Source: Hymenobacter sp. YIM 151500-1
Lineage (GTDB): Bacteria; Bacteroidota; Bacteroidia; Cytophagales; Hymenobacteraceae
Reading direction: 5' to 3'
Length of the DNA stretch: 64,000 nucleotides
NCBI RefSeq assembly: GCF_025979885.1
Contig: NZ_CP110139.1
Span: forward strand, 1-64,000
Shown here piece by piece: positions 15,436-26,000 of the stretch (positions are counted from its first letter, which is position 1; every line of letters begins with the position of its first letter). A program made the translations under genes and the position numbers. The notes beneath the pieces are model-generated. The model searched no databases, was not told where the DNA came from, and saw only the letters and a list, made by a program, of their open reading frames with translations.

Positions 15436-17940
15436 ATGAGCCAATTTACTTTACCCGAATCGTCCTTATCCACTGTGCTGCTGATGTCCGAAGACCCTGC
15501 CGAAGTGGTGTCTATCGTGGCCGCCGACCCCGACCAGACCCTCTCCGGCGACGATGCGCCCGCCGTATTGCCCTTGCTGCCCGTGCGCAACACCGTGCTG
15601 TTTCCGGGGGTGGTGCTGCCCGTCACGGTCACGCGCAAAAAGAGCATCCGGCTGGTGCGCAAGGCCTACCGGGGCAATAAAATTGTGGGCGTGGTGGCCC
15701 AGAAGAACGGGCAGAGCGACGACCCCGGCCTGCCCGACCTCTACCAGGTGGGCACCATGGCCAAAATCCTGAAGCTGCTGGTGCTGCCCGACGGCAATAC
15801 CACCATCATCATCCAGGGCCAGACCCGCTTTCAGATTGAGGAGCCGGTGCAAACGACCCCCTACCTCACGGCCCGCGTGAGCTATTTTTCGGAGGCGTTT
15901 CCCAATAAAAACTCCAAGGAAGTAAAGGCCCTGGTGTCGTCGCTCAAGGAAGCGGCGGCCAAGATGCTCAAGCTCAACCCCGAAATTCCGCAGGAAGCCC
16001 AGGTGGCCCTGGACAATATTGAGTCGCCGGCATTTCTGACTCATTTTCTGTCCTCTAACATCAACGTGGAGGTGGGCATGAAGCAGAAGCTGCTGGAAAC
16101 CAACGACGGCGTAGAGCGCGGCACCCAGCTGCTGGAATTGATGCTGCGCGAGATTCAGCTGCTGGAAATCAAGCGCGAAATCCAAACCAAGGTCCACACC
16201 GACATCGACCAGCAGCAGCGCGACTATTTCCTGCGCCAGCAAATCAAGGTCTTGCAGGATGAGCTGGGCTTCGATGGCCCCGACCAGGAAGTGGAGAAGT
16301 TGCGCCAGCGGGCCAAGGACAAGCAGTGGCCCGAGGCCGTGGCCCGCCACTTCGAGAAGGAAATCGACAAGCTCACCCGCATCAACCCCCAGGCCGCCGA
16401 GTACCCGGTGAGCCTGAACTACGTGGAGTTTCTACTGGACCTGCCCTGGGCCGAGTACACCAAGGACAACTTCAACCTGAAGCGCACCAAGAAAATCCTC
16501 GACGACGACCACTACGGCCTCGAAAAGGTAAAAGAGCGCATTATTGAGTACCTGGCCGTGCTCAAGCTCAAGCAGGACATGAAGGCGCCCATTTTGTGCC
16601 TGTACGGCCCGCCCGGCGTGGGCAAAACCTCCCTGGGCCGCTCCGTGGCGCAGGCCCTGGGCCGCAAGTACGTACGCATGAGCCTGGGCGGAGTGCGCGA
16701 CGAGGCCGAAATCCGCGGCCACCGCAAAACCTACGTGGGCGCCATGCCCGGCCGCATCATCTCTCAGATTAAAAAGGCCGGCGCCTCCAACCCGGTTATC
16801 GTGCTCGACGAAATCGACAAGCTGGCCTCCGACTTCCGCGGCGACCCTAGCTCGGCCCTGCTCGAAGTGCTGGACCCGGAGCAGAACTCCACCTTCACCG
16901 ACAACTATCTGGAAGTGGAGTACGACCTGTCCAAAGTCCTGTTCATTGCCACGGCCAACTCCCTGGATACCATTCAGCCCGCCTTGCGCGACCGGATGGA
17001 AATCATCGACGTGACCGGCTATACCCTGGAAGAGAAAACCCAGATTGCTAAGAAGCACCTCTGGCCCAAGCTGCTCCACGAGCACGGCCTGGGCCCCAAG
17101 GATGCCAGCATCAGCCCCGCCGCCTTGCAGCGCGTCATCGACGACTACACCCGCGAGAGTGGGGTGCGCAGCCTGGAGCGCAAGCTGGGTGCCGTGGTGC
17201 GCAACCTGGCCAAGAGCAAGGCCATGAAAGAGTCGTTCCCGGCCGTGCTGGAGCCCAAGGACGTCAGCCGCATCCTCGGAGCCGCCATCTTCGACCGGGA
17301 CCAGTACCAGGACAACGAAACCGCCGGTGTAGTCACGGGCTTGGCCTGGACCTCGGTGGGCGGGGACATTCTGTTTATAGAAAGTCTACTGAGCCGGGGC
17401 CGGGGCAAGCTCACGCTCAGCGGCCAGCTGGGCGATGTGATGAAGGAATCGGCCGTGACGGCGCTGAGCTACCTGCGCAGCCGGGCCGATGAGCTGGGCA
17501 TCGACTACCGCCTCTTCGACCAGTACGACCTGCACATCCACTTCCCCGAAGGCGCCGTGCCCAAAGACGGCCCCAGCGCGGGCATTGCCATCTTCACCAG
17601 CATTGCCTCGGTGTTTACGCAGCGCAAGGTGCGCAGCCACCTAGCCATGACCGGCGAAATCACCCTGCGCGGCAAGGTGCTGCCGGTGGGCGGCATCAAG
17701 GAGAAGATTCTGGCCGCCAAGCGGGCCGGAGTGCGCGACATTATCCTGTGCCCGAAAAACCGCAAGGACATCGACGAAATCCCCGCCGACTACCTCAAAG
17801 GCCTCACCATTCACTATGCCGACCGCGTGGACGATGTATTGAAAGTAGCCCTCCTGGAAGAGAAAGTAGCCCACCCCATCAAGCTCGTCGTCCGCGACGA
17901 GCCCGCTGCGGCGCCGCTGCCCAGCGTGGAGGTCAACTAG
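15436..17940 (+). CDS. lon: ATP-dependent Lon protease
   Basis: Cytosolic AAA+ serine protease that degrades damaged and regulatory proteins. The 834-residue product has the Lon N-terminal substrate domain (about 45-245, starting [14 protein letters not shown]), a helical linker, an AAA+ module and a protease domain. Walker A is GPPGVGKT at 391-398. The catalytic dyad is Ser714 (DGPSAG) and Lys757 (GGIKEK). I chose the ATG at 15436 (MSQFTLPES); earlier in-frame starts lie in the divergent promoter space. It is divergent from the PorE-like gene. Confidence 0.97.
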   Translation: MSQFTLPESSLSTVLLMSEDPAEVVSIVAADPDQTLSGDDAPAVLPLLPVRNTVLFPGVVLPVTVTRKKSIRLVRKAYRGNKIVGVVAQKNGQSDDPGLPDLYQVGTMAKILKLLVLPDGNTTIIIQGQTRFQIEEPVQTTPYLTARVSYFSEAFPNKNSKEVKALVSSLKEAAAKMLKLNPEIPQEAQVALDNIESPAFLTHFLSSNINVEVGMKQKLLETNDGVERGTQLLELMLREIQLLEIKREIQTKVHTDIDQQQRDYFLRQQIKVLQDELGFDGPDQEVEKLRQRAKDKQWPEAVARHFEKEIDKLTRINPQAAEYPVSLNYVEFLLDLPWAEYTKDNFNLKRTKKILDDDHYGLEKVKERIIEYLAVLKLKQDMKAPILCLYGPPGVGKTSLGRSVAQALGRKYVRMSLGGVRDEAEIRGHRKTYVGAMPGRIISQIKKAGASNPVIVLDEIDKLASDFRGDPSSALLEVLDPEQNSTFTDNYLEVEYDLSKVLFIATANSLDTIQPALRDRMEIIDVTGYTLEEKTQIAKKHLWPKLLHEHGLGPKDASISPAALQRVIDDYTRESGVRSLERKLGAVVRNLAKSKAMKESFPAVLEPKDVSRILGAAIFDRDQYQDNETAGVVTGLAWTSVGGDILFIESLLSRGRGKLTLSGQLGDVMKESAVTALSYLRSRADELGIDYRLFDQYDLHIHFPEGAVPKDGPSAGIAIFTSIASVFTQRKVRSHLAMTGEITLRGKVLPVGGIKEKILAAKRAGVRDIILCPKNRKDIDEIPADYLKGLTIHYADRVDDVLKVALLEEKVAHPIKLVVRDEPAAAPLPSVEVN

Positions 17941-18192
17941 ACCACAGATAAAACGGATGATGAACGGATAAAGGTGATGAGCGGATAAAACGGCTGGGCG
18001 ACGCTTACAAACGGAGGCTGATGCTGCTTGCCTCGGCCTTCGTTTCTAATACGAGCCTACAACAACTCGGAGTCTGACCGCACCTAGCGCCTTGCGTTTC
18101 GTCTATTCATCATCCGTTCTATCCGCTCATCATCCTGTTTATCCATTCATCATCCGTTCTATCCGTTCTTCATCTGTTTGATCTGTGGTCTG
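17941..18192. repeat. Inverted tract between lon and porQ
   Basis: Directly after the lon stop codon the sequence ACCACAGATAAAACGGATGA begins. Its reverse complement reappears with changes just before porQ (about 18100-18190). Both arms are built from short reiterated units such as CGGATGATGAA and ATCATCCGTTCTATCC. No gene is present; the arms may fold in the transcript. Confidence 0.7.
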
Positions 18193-18205
18193 TATATTTC
18201 GTCTG

Positions 18206-19270
18206 ATGACAAAACCAGTACGCCGTATTGCGGGGGTGGGCGCGGGCCTAAGCCTGGTGCTGATTGGGCTGGCCCCGACGGCCCAGGCGCAAATTGGCGG
18301 CCAGCGGGCCTTTTCCTTTCTCAACCTGCCCACCAGCGCCAAGCTGGCCGGGCTGGGCGGCGTCAACGTGTCGTCGCGCGACGCCGACGGCACCATGCTC
18401 TATGGCAACCCCGCCCTGCTCCACGCCGACATGGACGGCCGCCTGGCCCTGGGCTATGTCGATTATCTGGCCGACATTCGGCAGGCTACGACCGCTTACG
18501 TGTTCAACACCGAGCGGGCCGGCCGCTTCGGCCTGGGGCTGACGTACATGAGCTATGGCAAGTTTGAGGAGACGGACGCGGCCGGCAACGTCATCGGCGA
18601 GTTTTCGGTGAATGAGTACGCGCTGAGCGTGGCCGATTCGTACACCAGCGGCAGCATTACGGTGGCGGGCACGCTCAAGCTGGGCGTGTCGGGCATAGCC
18701 GGCAACCACTCGGTAGCGGCCCTGGCCGATGTAGGCGGCCTGTTCAAGCACCCAGCCCAGGATTTTACGGTGGGCCTGGTAGTGCGCAACGCCGGCTACC
18801 AGCTGAAGCCCTACGCCGGTGCCAGCCGGGAGCCTATGCCGCTCGATGTGCAGCTGGGCACTTCCTTCAAGCCCGAGCACCTGCCCCTGCGCTTTTCCAT
18901 CACCGCCCACCATCTTCAGCGCCTCGACATTGTCTACCTCGACCCCAACCAGCGCGGGCAGCTCGATGAAAACGGCAACGAGGTAAAGCCCAAGAAAAGC
19001 CTGGGCGACAAAATTGCGCGCCACTTTGTGGTGGGCGGGGAGCTGCTGCTGAGCAAAAACCTGAACCTGCGCGTGGGCTACAACCACTTGCAGCGCCGCG
19101 AGCTGCGCCTGGTCAATGCCTCGGGTGGGGCAGGCTTTTCGGTGGGGGCCATGCTGCGGCTCAGCGAGTTCCAGCTCGACTACACCCACGCCTGGACCCA
19201 CGTGGCCGGGGGCGCCAACTACCTGACCGTGGCCCGCAACATTAACGCGTTATTCCAGAAGCAGCCGTAG
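18206..19270 (+). CDS. porQ: Type IX secretion system protein PorQ
   Basis: Outer-membrane beta-barrel accessory protein of the Bacteroidota type IX secretion system, required for secretion or surface attachment of cargo. The 354-residue product has a signal peptide ending at AQAQ (about 30). The typical PorQ opening follows: FSFLNLPTSAKLAGLGGVNV, then MLYGNPALL and LGYVDYLADI. It ends with strand-like repeats, FQLDYTHAWTHVAGGANYL. I chose the ATG at 18206; a TATATTTC box lies 5 bases before it. hslU follows in the same direction. Confidence 0.9.
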   Translation: MTKPVRRIAGVGAGLSLVLIGLAPTAQAQIGGQRAFSFLNLPTSAKLAGLGGVNVSSRDADGTMLYGNPALLHADMDGRLALGYVDYLADIRQATTAYVFNTERAGRFGLGLTYMSYGKFEETDAAGNVIGEFSVNEYALSVADSYTSGSITVAGTLKLGVSGIAGNHSVAALADVGGLFKHPAQDFTVGLVVRNAGYQLKPYAGASREPMPLDVQLGTSFKPEHLPLRFSITAHHLQRLDIVYLDPNQRGQLDENGNEVKPKKSLGDKIARHFVVGGELLLSKNLNLRVGYNHLQRRELRLVNASGGAGFSVGAMLRLSEFQLDYTHAWTHVAGGANYLTVARNINALFQKQP

Positions 19271-19363
19271 CGGGTTGCGGATCTTTTATAAACGGGCAAA
19301 CCTTTGACGGCTTCCGTGGGTACTCTGCCAACCTGCCGTTTCTTTTACCTACCCTATTGCACT

Positions 19364-20773
19364 ATGTTGGATTCAGCCGAATTCCTAACCCCGGCTCAGA
19401 TTGTCGCCGAGCTGGATAAGTACATTATTGGGCAGCACGACGCCAAGCGGCACGTGGCCATTGCCCTGCGCAACCGGTGGCGCCGCCTGCACGCCCCCCT
19501 GGAAATGCAGCGCGAAATCGTGCCCAACAACATTCTGATGATTGGCTCCACGGGCGTGGGCAAAACCGAAATTGCCCGCCGCCTGGCCAGCATCTCCGGG
19601 GCACCCTTCACCAAAGTAGAAGCCTCTAAGTTTACGGAAGTCGGCTACGTGGGCCGCGACGTGGAGAGCATGGTGCGCGACCTGGTGGAGCAGTCCGTGA
19701 ACATGGTCCGGCAGCGCCGCAAGGAGGAAGTGAAAGTGCAGGCCGCGCAGGCCGTCGAGGACCTGATTCTGGACGCCCTGATTCCGCCCGTAACCGCCAC
19801 CAGCAACACCCCCAAGCCGGCGCTGGGCTTCCCTATTGCTGACTCCGAAACGCCGACTTCTGACTACGAGCTGAATGAGCGGACCCGGGAGCGGTTTCGG
19901 GAAAAAATTCGGGCCGGGGAGATGGACGACCGAAAAATCGATATTCGGGTGCAGCAAAGCAACGCGCCCGGCATTGGCGTCATCGGTGGCCCCGCGGGCC
20001 TCGATGAGGCTTCTATGGCTGGCTTGCAAGACATGCTGGGCTCCATGCTGCCCAAGAAAACCCGCAAGCGCAAAGTCACCATTGCCGAGGCCCGCAAGAT
20101 TCTGCTCGATGAAGAAGCTGCCAAGCTCATCGACATGGACGAGGTGAAGGACGAAGCCATCCGTCACGCCGAAAACGCCGGTATCATCTTCATCGACGAA
20201 ATCGACAAAGTAGCCAGCCGCAGTAGCAAGGGCGGCGGTGGCCCCGACGTGAGCCGTGAAGGCGTGCAGCGCGACCTGCTGCCCATCGTGGAAGGCTCGG
20301 CGGTGAGCACCAAGTACGGCATCGTCCACACCGACCATATCCTGTTCATTGCCGCCGGCGCCTTCCACGTCAGCAAGCCTTCCGACCTGATTCCGGAGTT
20401 GCAGGGCCGCTTTCCCATCCGCGTCGAGCTGCAAAGCCTCACTAAAGACGACTTTTTCCGCATTCTGAAAGACCCCAAAAACGCCCTCACCAAGCAGTAC
20501 GAAGCCCTGCTGCAAGCCGAGCAAGTGGAGCTTAGCTTCGACGAAGCTGGCCTGGAGCGCCTGGCCGAAATTGCGTTTGAGGTCAACAGCGAAGTCGAAA
20601 ATATCGGGGCCCGTCGCCTGCACACCGTCATGAGCCGCCTGCTCAACGACATTCTGTTCGACGTGCCAGACCGCATCGGCCCCCACGCCCGCATTCTTAT
20701 CACCCGCGACCTGGTAGAAGAGCGCCTCCGCGACATGGTTCGCAACCGTGACCTAAGCCAATACATTCTATAG
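19364..20773 (+). CDS. hslU: HslU (ClpY) ATPase subunit of HslUV protease
   Basis: AAA+ unfoldase that feeds substrates to the HslV peptidase in the cytosol. The 469-residue product has LDKYIIGQHDAKRHVAIALRN at the start, Walker A GSTGVGKT at 61-68, an inserted I-domain (about 110-245) and Walker B IIFIDEIDK. The C-terminal tail ends DLSQYIL, the type that docks into HslV. hslV is not adjacent here, which is unusual relative to the common hslVU operon; the intact tail suggests it is encoded elsewhere. I chose the ATG at 19364, which starts the conserved N-terminus. Confidence 0.96.
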   Translation: MLDSAEFLTPAQIVAELDKYIIGQHDAKRHVAIALRNRWRRLHAPLEMQREIVPNNILMIGSTGVGKTEIARRLASISGAPFTKVEASKFTEVGYVGRDVESMVRDLVEQSVNMVRQRRKEEVKVQAAQAVEDLILDALIPPVTATSNTPKPALGFPIADSETPTSDYELNERTRERFREKIRAGEMDDRKIDIRVQQSNAPGIGVIGGPAGLDEASMAGLQDMLGSMLPKKTRKRKVTIAEARKILLDEEAAKLIDMDEVKDEAIRHAENAGIIFIDEIDKVASRSSKGGGGPDVSREGVQRDLLPIVEGSAVSTKYGIVHTDHILFIAAGAFHVSKPSDLIPELQGRFPIRVELQSLTKDDFFRILKDPKNALTKQYEALLQAEQVELSFDEAGLERLAEIAFEVNSEVENIGARRLHTVMSRLLNDILFDVPDRIGPHARILITRDLVEERLRDMVRNRDLSQYIL

Positions 20774-20836
20774 AAAGCGTCGACAAAATCCTGCGGCGCT
20801 ACATGGCGTGACATCACGCAGCTATTCCCGCCAACT

Positions 20837-20862
20837 AAAGAGGCAGCTCAGTCTGCCTCTTT
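20837..20862 (+). terminator. Intrinsic terminator after hslU
   Basis: AAAGAGGCAG (20837-20846) pairs perfectly with CTGCCTCTTT (20853-20862), 6-base loop, followed by CTCATTTT. Confidence 0.65.
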
Positions 20863-20906
20863 CTCATTTTCACCGTATTTCCCGGTACCTACTTCACCCT
20901 CTTTCT

Positions 20907-21635
20907 ATGCACTACTACATCATCACCGGTGCCAGCCGTGGGCTGGGCAAGGCCCTGGCCGAAGCCGTGTTGCGCCAGTCCAATACCTCGGTTATTGGCG
21001 TATCGCGCCATGCCACCATCGAGCACGCGCGGTACCACCACCAGCCACTTGACTTATCAGACATGCTGGCCGTGCAAAACAACCTGCACAAAGTAGTCCC
21101 CCGCTGGCCCGATGCGGAAAGCATTACCCTCATCAACAATGCCGCCGTGCTGGGCGAAATCGGCTATCTGGGGGAGCACCAGAATGAGCACTTTGAGTTT
21201 GTATTCGATGTCAATGTGGTGGCCCCCGCCATGCTGATGAACACCTTCCTCAGCGCCTACGGCGGCTTGACAATTCCGCGCACCATTCTCAACATCAGCA
21301 GCGGTGCTGCCCAGCGCGCCGTCGATGGCTGGGGCGCCTATTCCGCCTCCAAAGCCGCCCTCGACGCCCTCACCCGTACCGCCCAAAAGGAGCAGGACCT
21401 GCGCGGCAGCAACATCCGCATCCGCAGCCTCGCCCCCGGCATCCTCGACACCACCATGCAAGAGCACATCCGCCACGCCGATGCCCACAGCTTCAGCGAA
21501 GCCGCCAAGTTCAGGGCCTTCCACGCAGAAAGCAAACTGGCCAAGCCAGATGAGGTAGCAGAAAAAATCGTTGCCTGGCTGCAACGCCCGGCTCGGGTGG
21601 GAGAGGATGTGGTGCTTAGAGTGGATACACTGTAA
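20907..21635 (+). CDS. Short-chain dehydrogenase/reductase
   Basis: NAD(P)H-dependent oxidoreductase of the SDR family, 242 residues, cytosolic. The cofactor loop ITGASRGLGKAL lies at 6-17. LINNAAVLGEIG corresponds to the NNAG region. The catalytic Ser is in NISSGAAQRAV, and the YxxxK motif is in GAYSASKAAL. The sequence resembles the sepiapterin-reductase/benzil-reductase-like group, but substrate cannot be read from motifs. I chose the ATG at 20907 because it begins the first beta strand of the Rossmann fold. It is the last housekeeping-type gene before the lower-GC SusC/D block and is followed by a bidirectional terminator. Confidence 0.9.
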   Translation: MHYYIITGASRGLGKALAEAVLRQSNTSVIGVSRHATIEHARYHHQPLDLSDMLAVQNNLHKVVPRWPDAESITLINNAAVLGEIGYLGEHQNEHFEFVFDVNVVAPAMLMNTFLSAYGGLTIPRTILNISSGAAQRAVDGWGAYSASKAALDALTRTAQKEQDLRGSNIRIRSLAPGILDTTMQEHIRHADAHSFSEAAKFRAFHAESKLAKPDEVAEKIVAWLQRPARVGEDVVLRVDTL

Positions 21636-21636
21636 G

Positions 21637-21672
21637 AGAAAAAGCCCCACGCACATGCGTGAGGCCTTTTCT
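21637..21672. terminator. Bidirectional terminator between SDR gene and susD
   Basis: Arms 21637-21653 and 21656-21672 pair with 2 mismatches and are flanked by A-run and T-run (AGAAAAAGCC ... GGCCTTTTCT), so they can stop transcription from both convergent genes. Confidence 0.75.
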
Positions 21673-21689
21673 ACAGATTTAATTACTAG

Positions 21690-23075
21690 TTAATAACCCG
21701 GGTTTTGTTGAATCAACCCATTACTGTTCAGAATTTCTCGCTGCGGGATAGGCCACAACAACCGGAAAGCCTGATTGGATGCAGCTAGGCTCGGAACAGT
21801 AGCAAGAGCCGTACCCGTGCGGCGCAGGTCGAACCAGCGGAAGCCTTCGTGCGCCAGTTCTACCCGCCGTTCGCGCAGGATATCAGCAATTAAGGCATCC
21901 TGCGTAGTAACAACTCGTGCTGCCAGGCCAGCCCGGGTCCGGACTTGATTGAGTAGCCCAACGGCCGTAGTTAGGTTTGCTGCGCCGCCAATACGAGCCA
22001 GTGCCTCGGCACGTGTTAGCAGTACTTCCGCGTAACGAATCAGGATAACGTTGTCGTCGCCGGCTGGGCGCGTGTACTTACGCGTTGTGCCCGCGGGCGA
22101 AGCAGCTGCATTAACTGTCAGCCGCCGATCACCGGCTTCGTGAGCCTGTTGTAAGGAAGTAGTAAACGCCACTTCCGTGCGGCCGCCGTTGGCCGCTGGG
22201 AAATAGAAGAACGCCAGTGAGTTTGCGTCGGTTGGGTCAAAGTTCATTTCCCAGATCGACTCCGAGCTGTTTTTGGCCGTGTACATCGACTCGTAATCGA
22301 CTGGCAACGTAAGCACAGGTACCGTGGCGGCGGCGGCGGCAGCTGTAGCATAGTCGCGGTTGCGTAAGGCCAGACGGGCCTTTAGAGCATTAGCGGCTGG
22401 CTGACCCACAAATACTCCCCGACGGGTAGCGGGCAGGTTGACAATGGCAAACTCGATATCAGCGTTGATAATGCTTAGTACCTCTTGCTCAGAGCTGCGG
22501 CCGATGGGCGTTGCATCAGCGGGAGTGATGGTAGGCGTAAGTCGAACCGGAACGCCCAAGCCATCGGGGAAGCCGTAGCCCTCCGGCTTTCCGCCCCAGT
22601 AGCCCAGCAGGTTCATGTAGTGGAAAGCCCGGAGAAGCCGAGCTTCCGCAATTATCTGTTGCTTGTTGAATGTACTGGTGGACGAAAACTTTTCAGCTTG
22701 CTGAATAACATAGTTAGTGCGGTTAATACCAGCGTAAATGGTATTATAGATGTTAGTCAGCTCAACATTATCAAACAGAATTTGATTATTGAAAATTTGG
22801 GCAAATGAGGGGAACGTACCACGGTGACGAACATTATCGGCCCCCATTTCTGCAAATAGCTGGTAGCGTAGCCCCCAATAATTGACGCTCTGCAAGGCAT
22901 CGTAGGCGCCAATTAGGCCGGCTTGCACGTCTTCCGGCGACTGAAAGCCGGCGTCTGCATCCAGACTGTTCAGCGGCTTGATATCCACAACCTCTTCGCA
23001 GGAAGAGACGCCGAAGCCCAGAGTAAGTAGAAAAGCGGCAGAAGCAACTGCCCGCAACAAAGGTGTTGTATTCAT
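21690..23075 (-). CDS. SusD/RagB family nutrient-binding lipoprotein 1
   Basis: Surface lipoprotein that caps a SusC transporter and binds substrate. The 461-residue product has a lipobox ending at Cys26 (GFGVSSC). TPR-like helical repeats follow, and the C-terminal family segment ILRERRVELAHEGFRWFDLRR is present. It starts 18 bases downstream of the stop codon of the SusC gene at 23094-26333 and forms an operon with it. No glycosidase or peptidase is linked, so substrate is unknown. A terminator lies just downstream. Confidence 0.93.
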   Translation of the reverse strand: MNTTPLLRAVASAAFLLTLGFGVSSCEEVVDIKPLNSLDADAGFQSPEDVQAGLIGAYDALQSVNYWGLRYQLFAEMGADNVRHRGTFPSFAQIFNNQILFDNVELTNIYNTIYAGINRTNYVIQQAEKFSSTSTFNKQQIIAEARLLRAFHYMNLLGYWGGKPEGYGFPDGLGVPVRLTPTITPADATPIGRSSEQEVLSIINADIEFAIVNLPATRRGVFVGQPAANALKARLALRNRDYATAAAAAATVPVLTLPVDYESMYTAKNSSESIWEMNFDPTDANSLAFFYFPAANGGRTEVAFTTSLQQAHEAGDRRLTVNAAASPAGTTRKYTRPAGDDNVILIRYAEVLLTRAEALARIGGAANLTTAVGLLNQVRTRAGLAARVVTTQDALIADILRERRVELAHEGFRWFDLRRTGTALATVPSLAASNQAFRLLWPIPQREILNSNGLIQQNPGY

Positions 23076-23093
23076 AAAGAAGGAGAAGCTGGA

Positions 23094-26000
23094 TTAGAAA
23101 CCAAAGTTTACGCCAACCGTGTAAGAACGGGCTTGCGGGAACGTCAGGAAATCGGTGCCCAACGAGATGTTGCTGCCACTGAACGTGTTTACTTCAGGGT
23201 CAAAGCCGGAGTAGTCCGTGAACGTTAGTAGGTTCTGAGCCTGCACGTACAGGCTCACGTTATTCAGGCGCGCCCGGGAAGCTAGGGCGCGGGGCAGTGA
23301 GTAACCCAGGCGCACATTGCGCAGGCGTACGTACGAGCCATCCTCAATAAACCGGTCAGATACTCGGCGGTTGTTATTGGGGTCACCCAGCACTGCTCGC
23401 GGAATGTCGGTGTTAGTATTGTTCGGTGTCCAGCGGTTTAGCACTGTAGCACTCTGTCCAAACACCCCGTTCATGCCTTCAGAGAAGGCGCGCGTGTTGT
23501 TATACACCTCGTTGCCGTACTGGTACTGCACAAACACTGTCAGGTCGAAGCCTTTGTAGCGCAGCGTGTTGTTTACGCCGCCAAAGAAATCGGGCTGCCC
23601 GCTGCCCAGAATCTCCTGGTCGTCACCCGTAATGAGACCGTCCGGCTGTCCGGTTAGGTTGCCGTTAGCGTCTCTGCCATTTATATCCCGGAACTTAATG
23701 TCCCCTGGCCGGGTAGCGGCACTCTGGTAACGGGCTGTGGCCCCATACTGAGCCTGGGCGGCCCGGTCCAGCGCGTCAATTTCCTCCTGAGTCTGGAAGA
23801 TTTTCTCTACCCGGTAGCCACGGAAGGCTCCGAGCGGCTGGCCTACTTCCAGCCAGCTGGCAAAACCAGCGCCCTGCGGTGGACCAGCCAATCGCAGTAC
23901 CTCGTTCCGGTTGAACGTAAGGTTGAAGTTGGTATTCCACTCAAACCCTCCTTCCTGGGCGTTGCGCACGTTTACCGTGGTCAGGCTAAGCTCCAAACCC
24001 TGATTACGCAGCTTGCCAACGTTACTCAGCACGCCCAAAAAGCCGGAGTTGCTGGGCAGAGTTTGGGTGAGTAGCAACTCCCTGGCGTCCCGGCGATAGG
24101 CGTCAGCGATAAACAGTAAGCGGTTGTCGAAGAAACCCAGGTCAAGACCAACGTTTATCATGTCTGAGCTTTCCCAGGTCAACAGGTCATTACCCAATTG
24201 AGAGGGTGACAGACCGGCCACACCGTTGTAGTTGGCACCGGGGCTAATCAGGCTCAGCGCAGCAAAGTTATTAATGTCCTGGTTTCCGTTGGAACCATAG
24301 CTGGCACGCAGCTTCAGCTCGCTCATCGGCGTCTTATCCTTCAGGAAGCCTTCTTCGAGCACCCGCCACCCAATGGAAGCTCCTGGGAACCAGCCTACCC
24401 GGTTTTTGCGGCCGAAACGAGACGAGATGTCCCGGCGAATAGTACCGCCAATCAAGTACTTATCCGCAAACGAATAGTTGAGCCGCAGGAATGAACCAAA
24501 CAGGTTATAGCCAGTGCCAGTAGTGCTGGCTCCGGTTTTCTGGGCGCCGGCTGTCAACTCCCGAATACTATTACCAGGGAAGTTGGTTGCTGATGCCGAA
24601 ATGGTTCGTTGGCGGCTTTGCTGATATTCAACTACTGCCTGCGCCGTGACGTTGTGCTGCTCCCCGAATAGTTTGGTGTAATTAAAGGCGCTAATGTGGT
24701 TGAAGTTTAGGTCCTGGGTATTCGCCGCGAAGGCTGAGCCGTTTACGCCCCGACCAGTATTTGTCGTCGTCGGGAAAAACGTGCGGTCATCAAAATTGAT
24801 ATAGTCGAGGCCGAAGGTAGCCCGGTAAGTTAAGTTCTTGATGAACTCTAGTTCCGTATACTGGGTGCCAATAATGCGCGAGTTTATAGCACTGATGAGG
24901 GGTTCTCGGGCTGCAGCCAGGGGGTTCTCGGTGGAGGCGCCAGGGTCCTTAGCGTAGCTACCGTCGGCTCGGAAGATTGGAATATCACTGGCCACCAGTA
25001 CGGCTGCACTTAATACTCCATTGATATTATTGTCGTTTTGAATGCGGTTGTTGTAAGCCCGGTTAACCCCGATGCTGAAGCCCGTCCGGACACGGGTGCT
25101 GACATTGTGGTCTAGGTTAAAACGGCCACTTAACCGCTTGAAGCCCGACTCAATGATGATGCCTTTCTGATCAAAGAAGCCACCCGACATACGAAATCGG
25201 GTTTTTTCGTTTCCACCCGCAAATGATATCTCGTAGTTGCTGACCGGAGCACGACGGAAAATCTCATCTTGCCAGTTGGTGCTCGGTGCAGTACTAGGAT
25301 TCTGGAATACGGACACGTCGCGGATACCGTCACCGTTGTCGACGGCTTCCAGCACACCACCATTGTTGCGGGTACTCGCTTCACTGAAGTTAAACGCAGC
25401 TAAGTCCGCGTAGCTCCGCCACGGCAGAGCACTGATGTTGGAGGCAATAATCTGTCCTTGCGCGTTGCGTGGGTAACGGTTCTGCACCATTTCCAGGAAC
25501 AGTTCCGTCTGCTGCTGGCCAGTCAGACCAGGCACACGGCGCCAGGTTTCGGCAAAGCCAGTGTAGTAATTGAAGTTGACGCGTGTTTGTTGCGCCCGGC
25601 CACGCTTGGTGGTAATGATTACTACGCCGTTGGCCCCACGCGAACCGAACGGAGCCGTGGAAGCAGCATCTTTTAATACCTCGAATGATTCAATGTCGTT
25701 CGGGTTCAAGTCAGCCAGCGCATTTGTTTGTTGGTTGCCAACGCCCACGCTGGAATAGCTACCTGTGTTAATAGGAATACCGTCCACCACGTAAAGCGGT
25801 TCGCTACCTGCTGTGATGGAACCAGCACCGCGTATTCGCACGGAAATGCCCGAGCCAGGAGTACCGGAGTTTTGCGAAATCTGCACCCCGGCAGCTCGGC
25901 CCTGCAGCGCCTGATCGACGCTGGCAACAGGCAGGTTCTCTACTTCCTGCGCTTTTACTGATGCAATAGCCCCTGTAACTGTTCGCCGCTCTTGAGAACC

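Noticed and set aside
19385..20686. 433-codon minus-strand ORF opposite hslU
   Set aside because: Antisense shadow with no recognisable motif.
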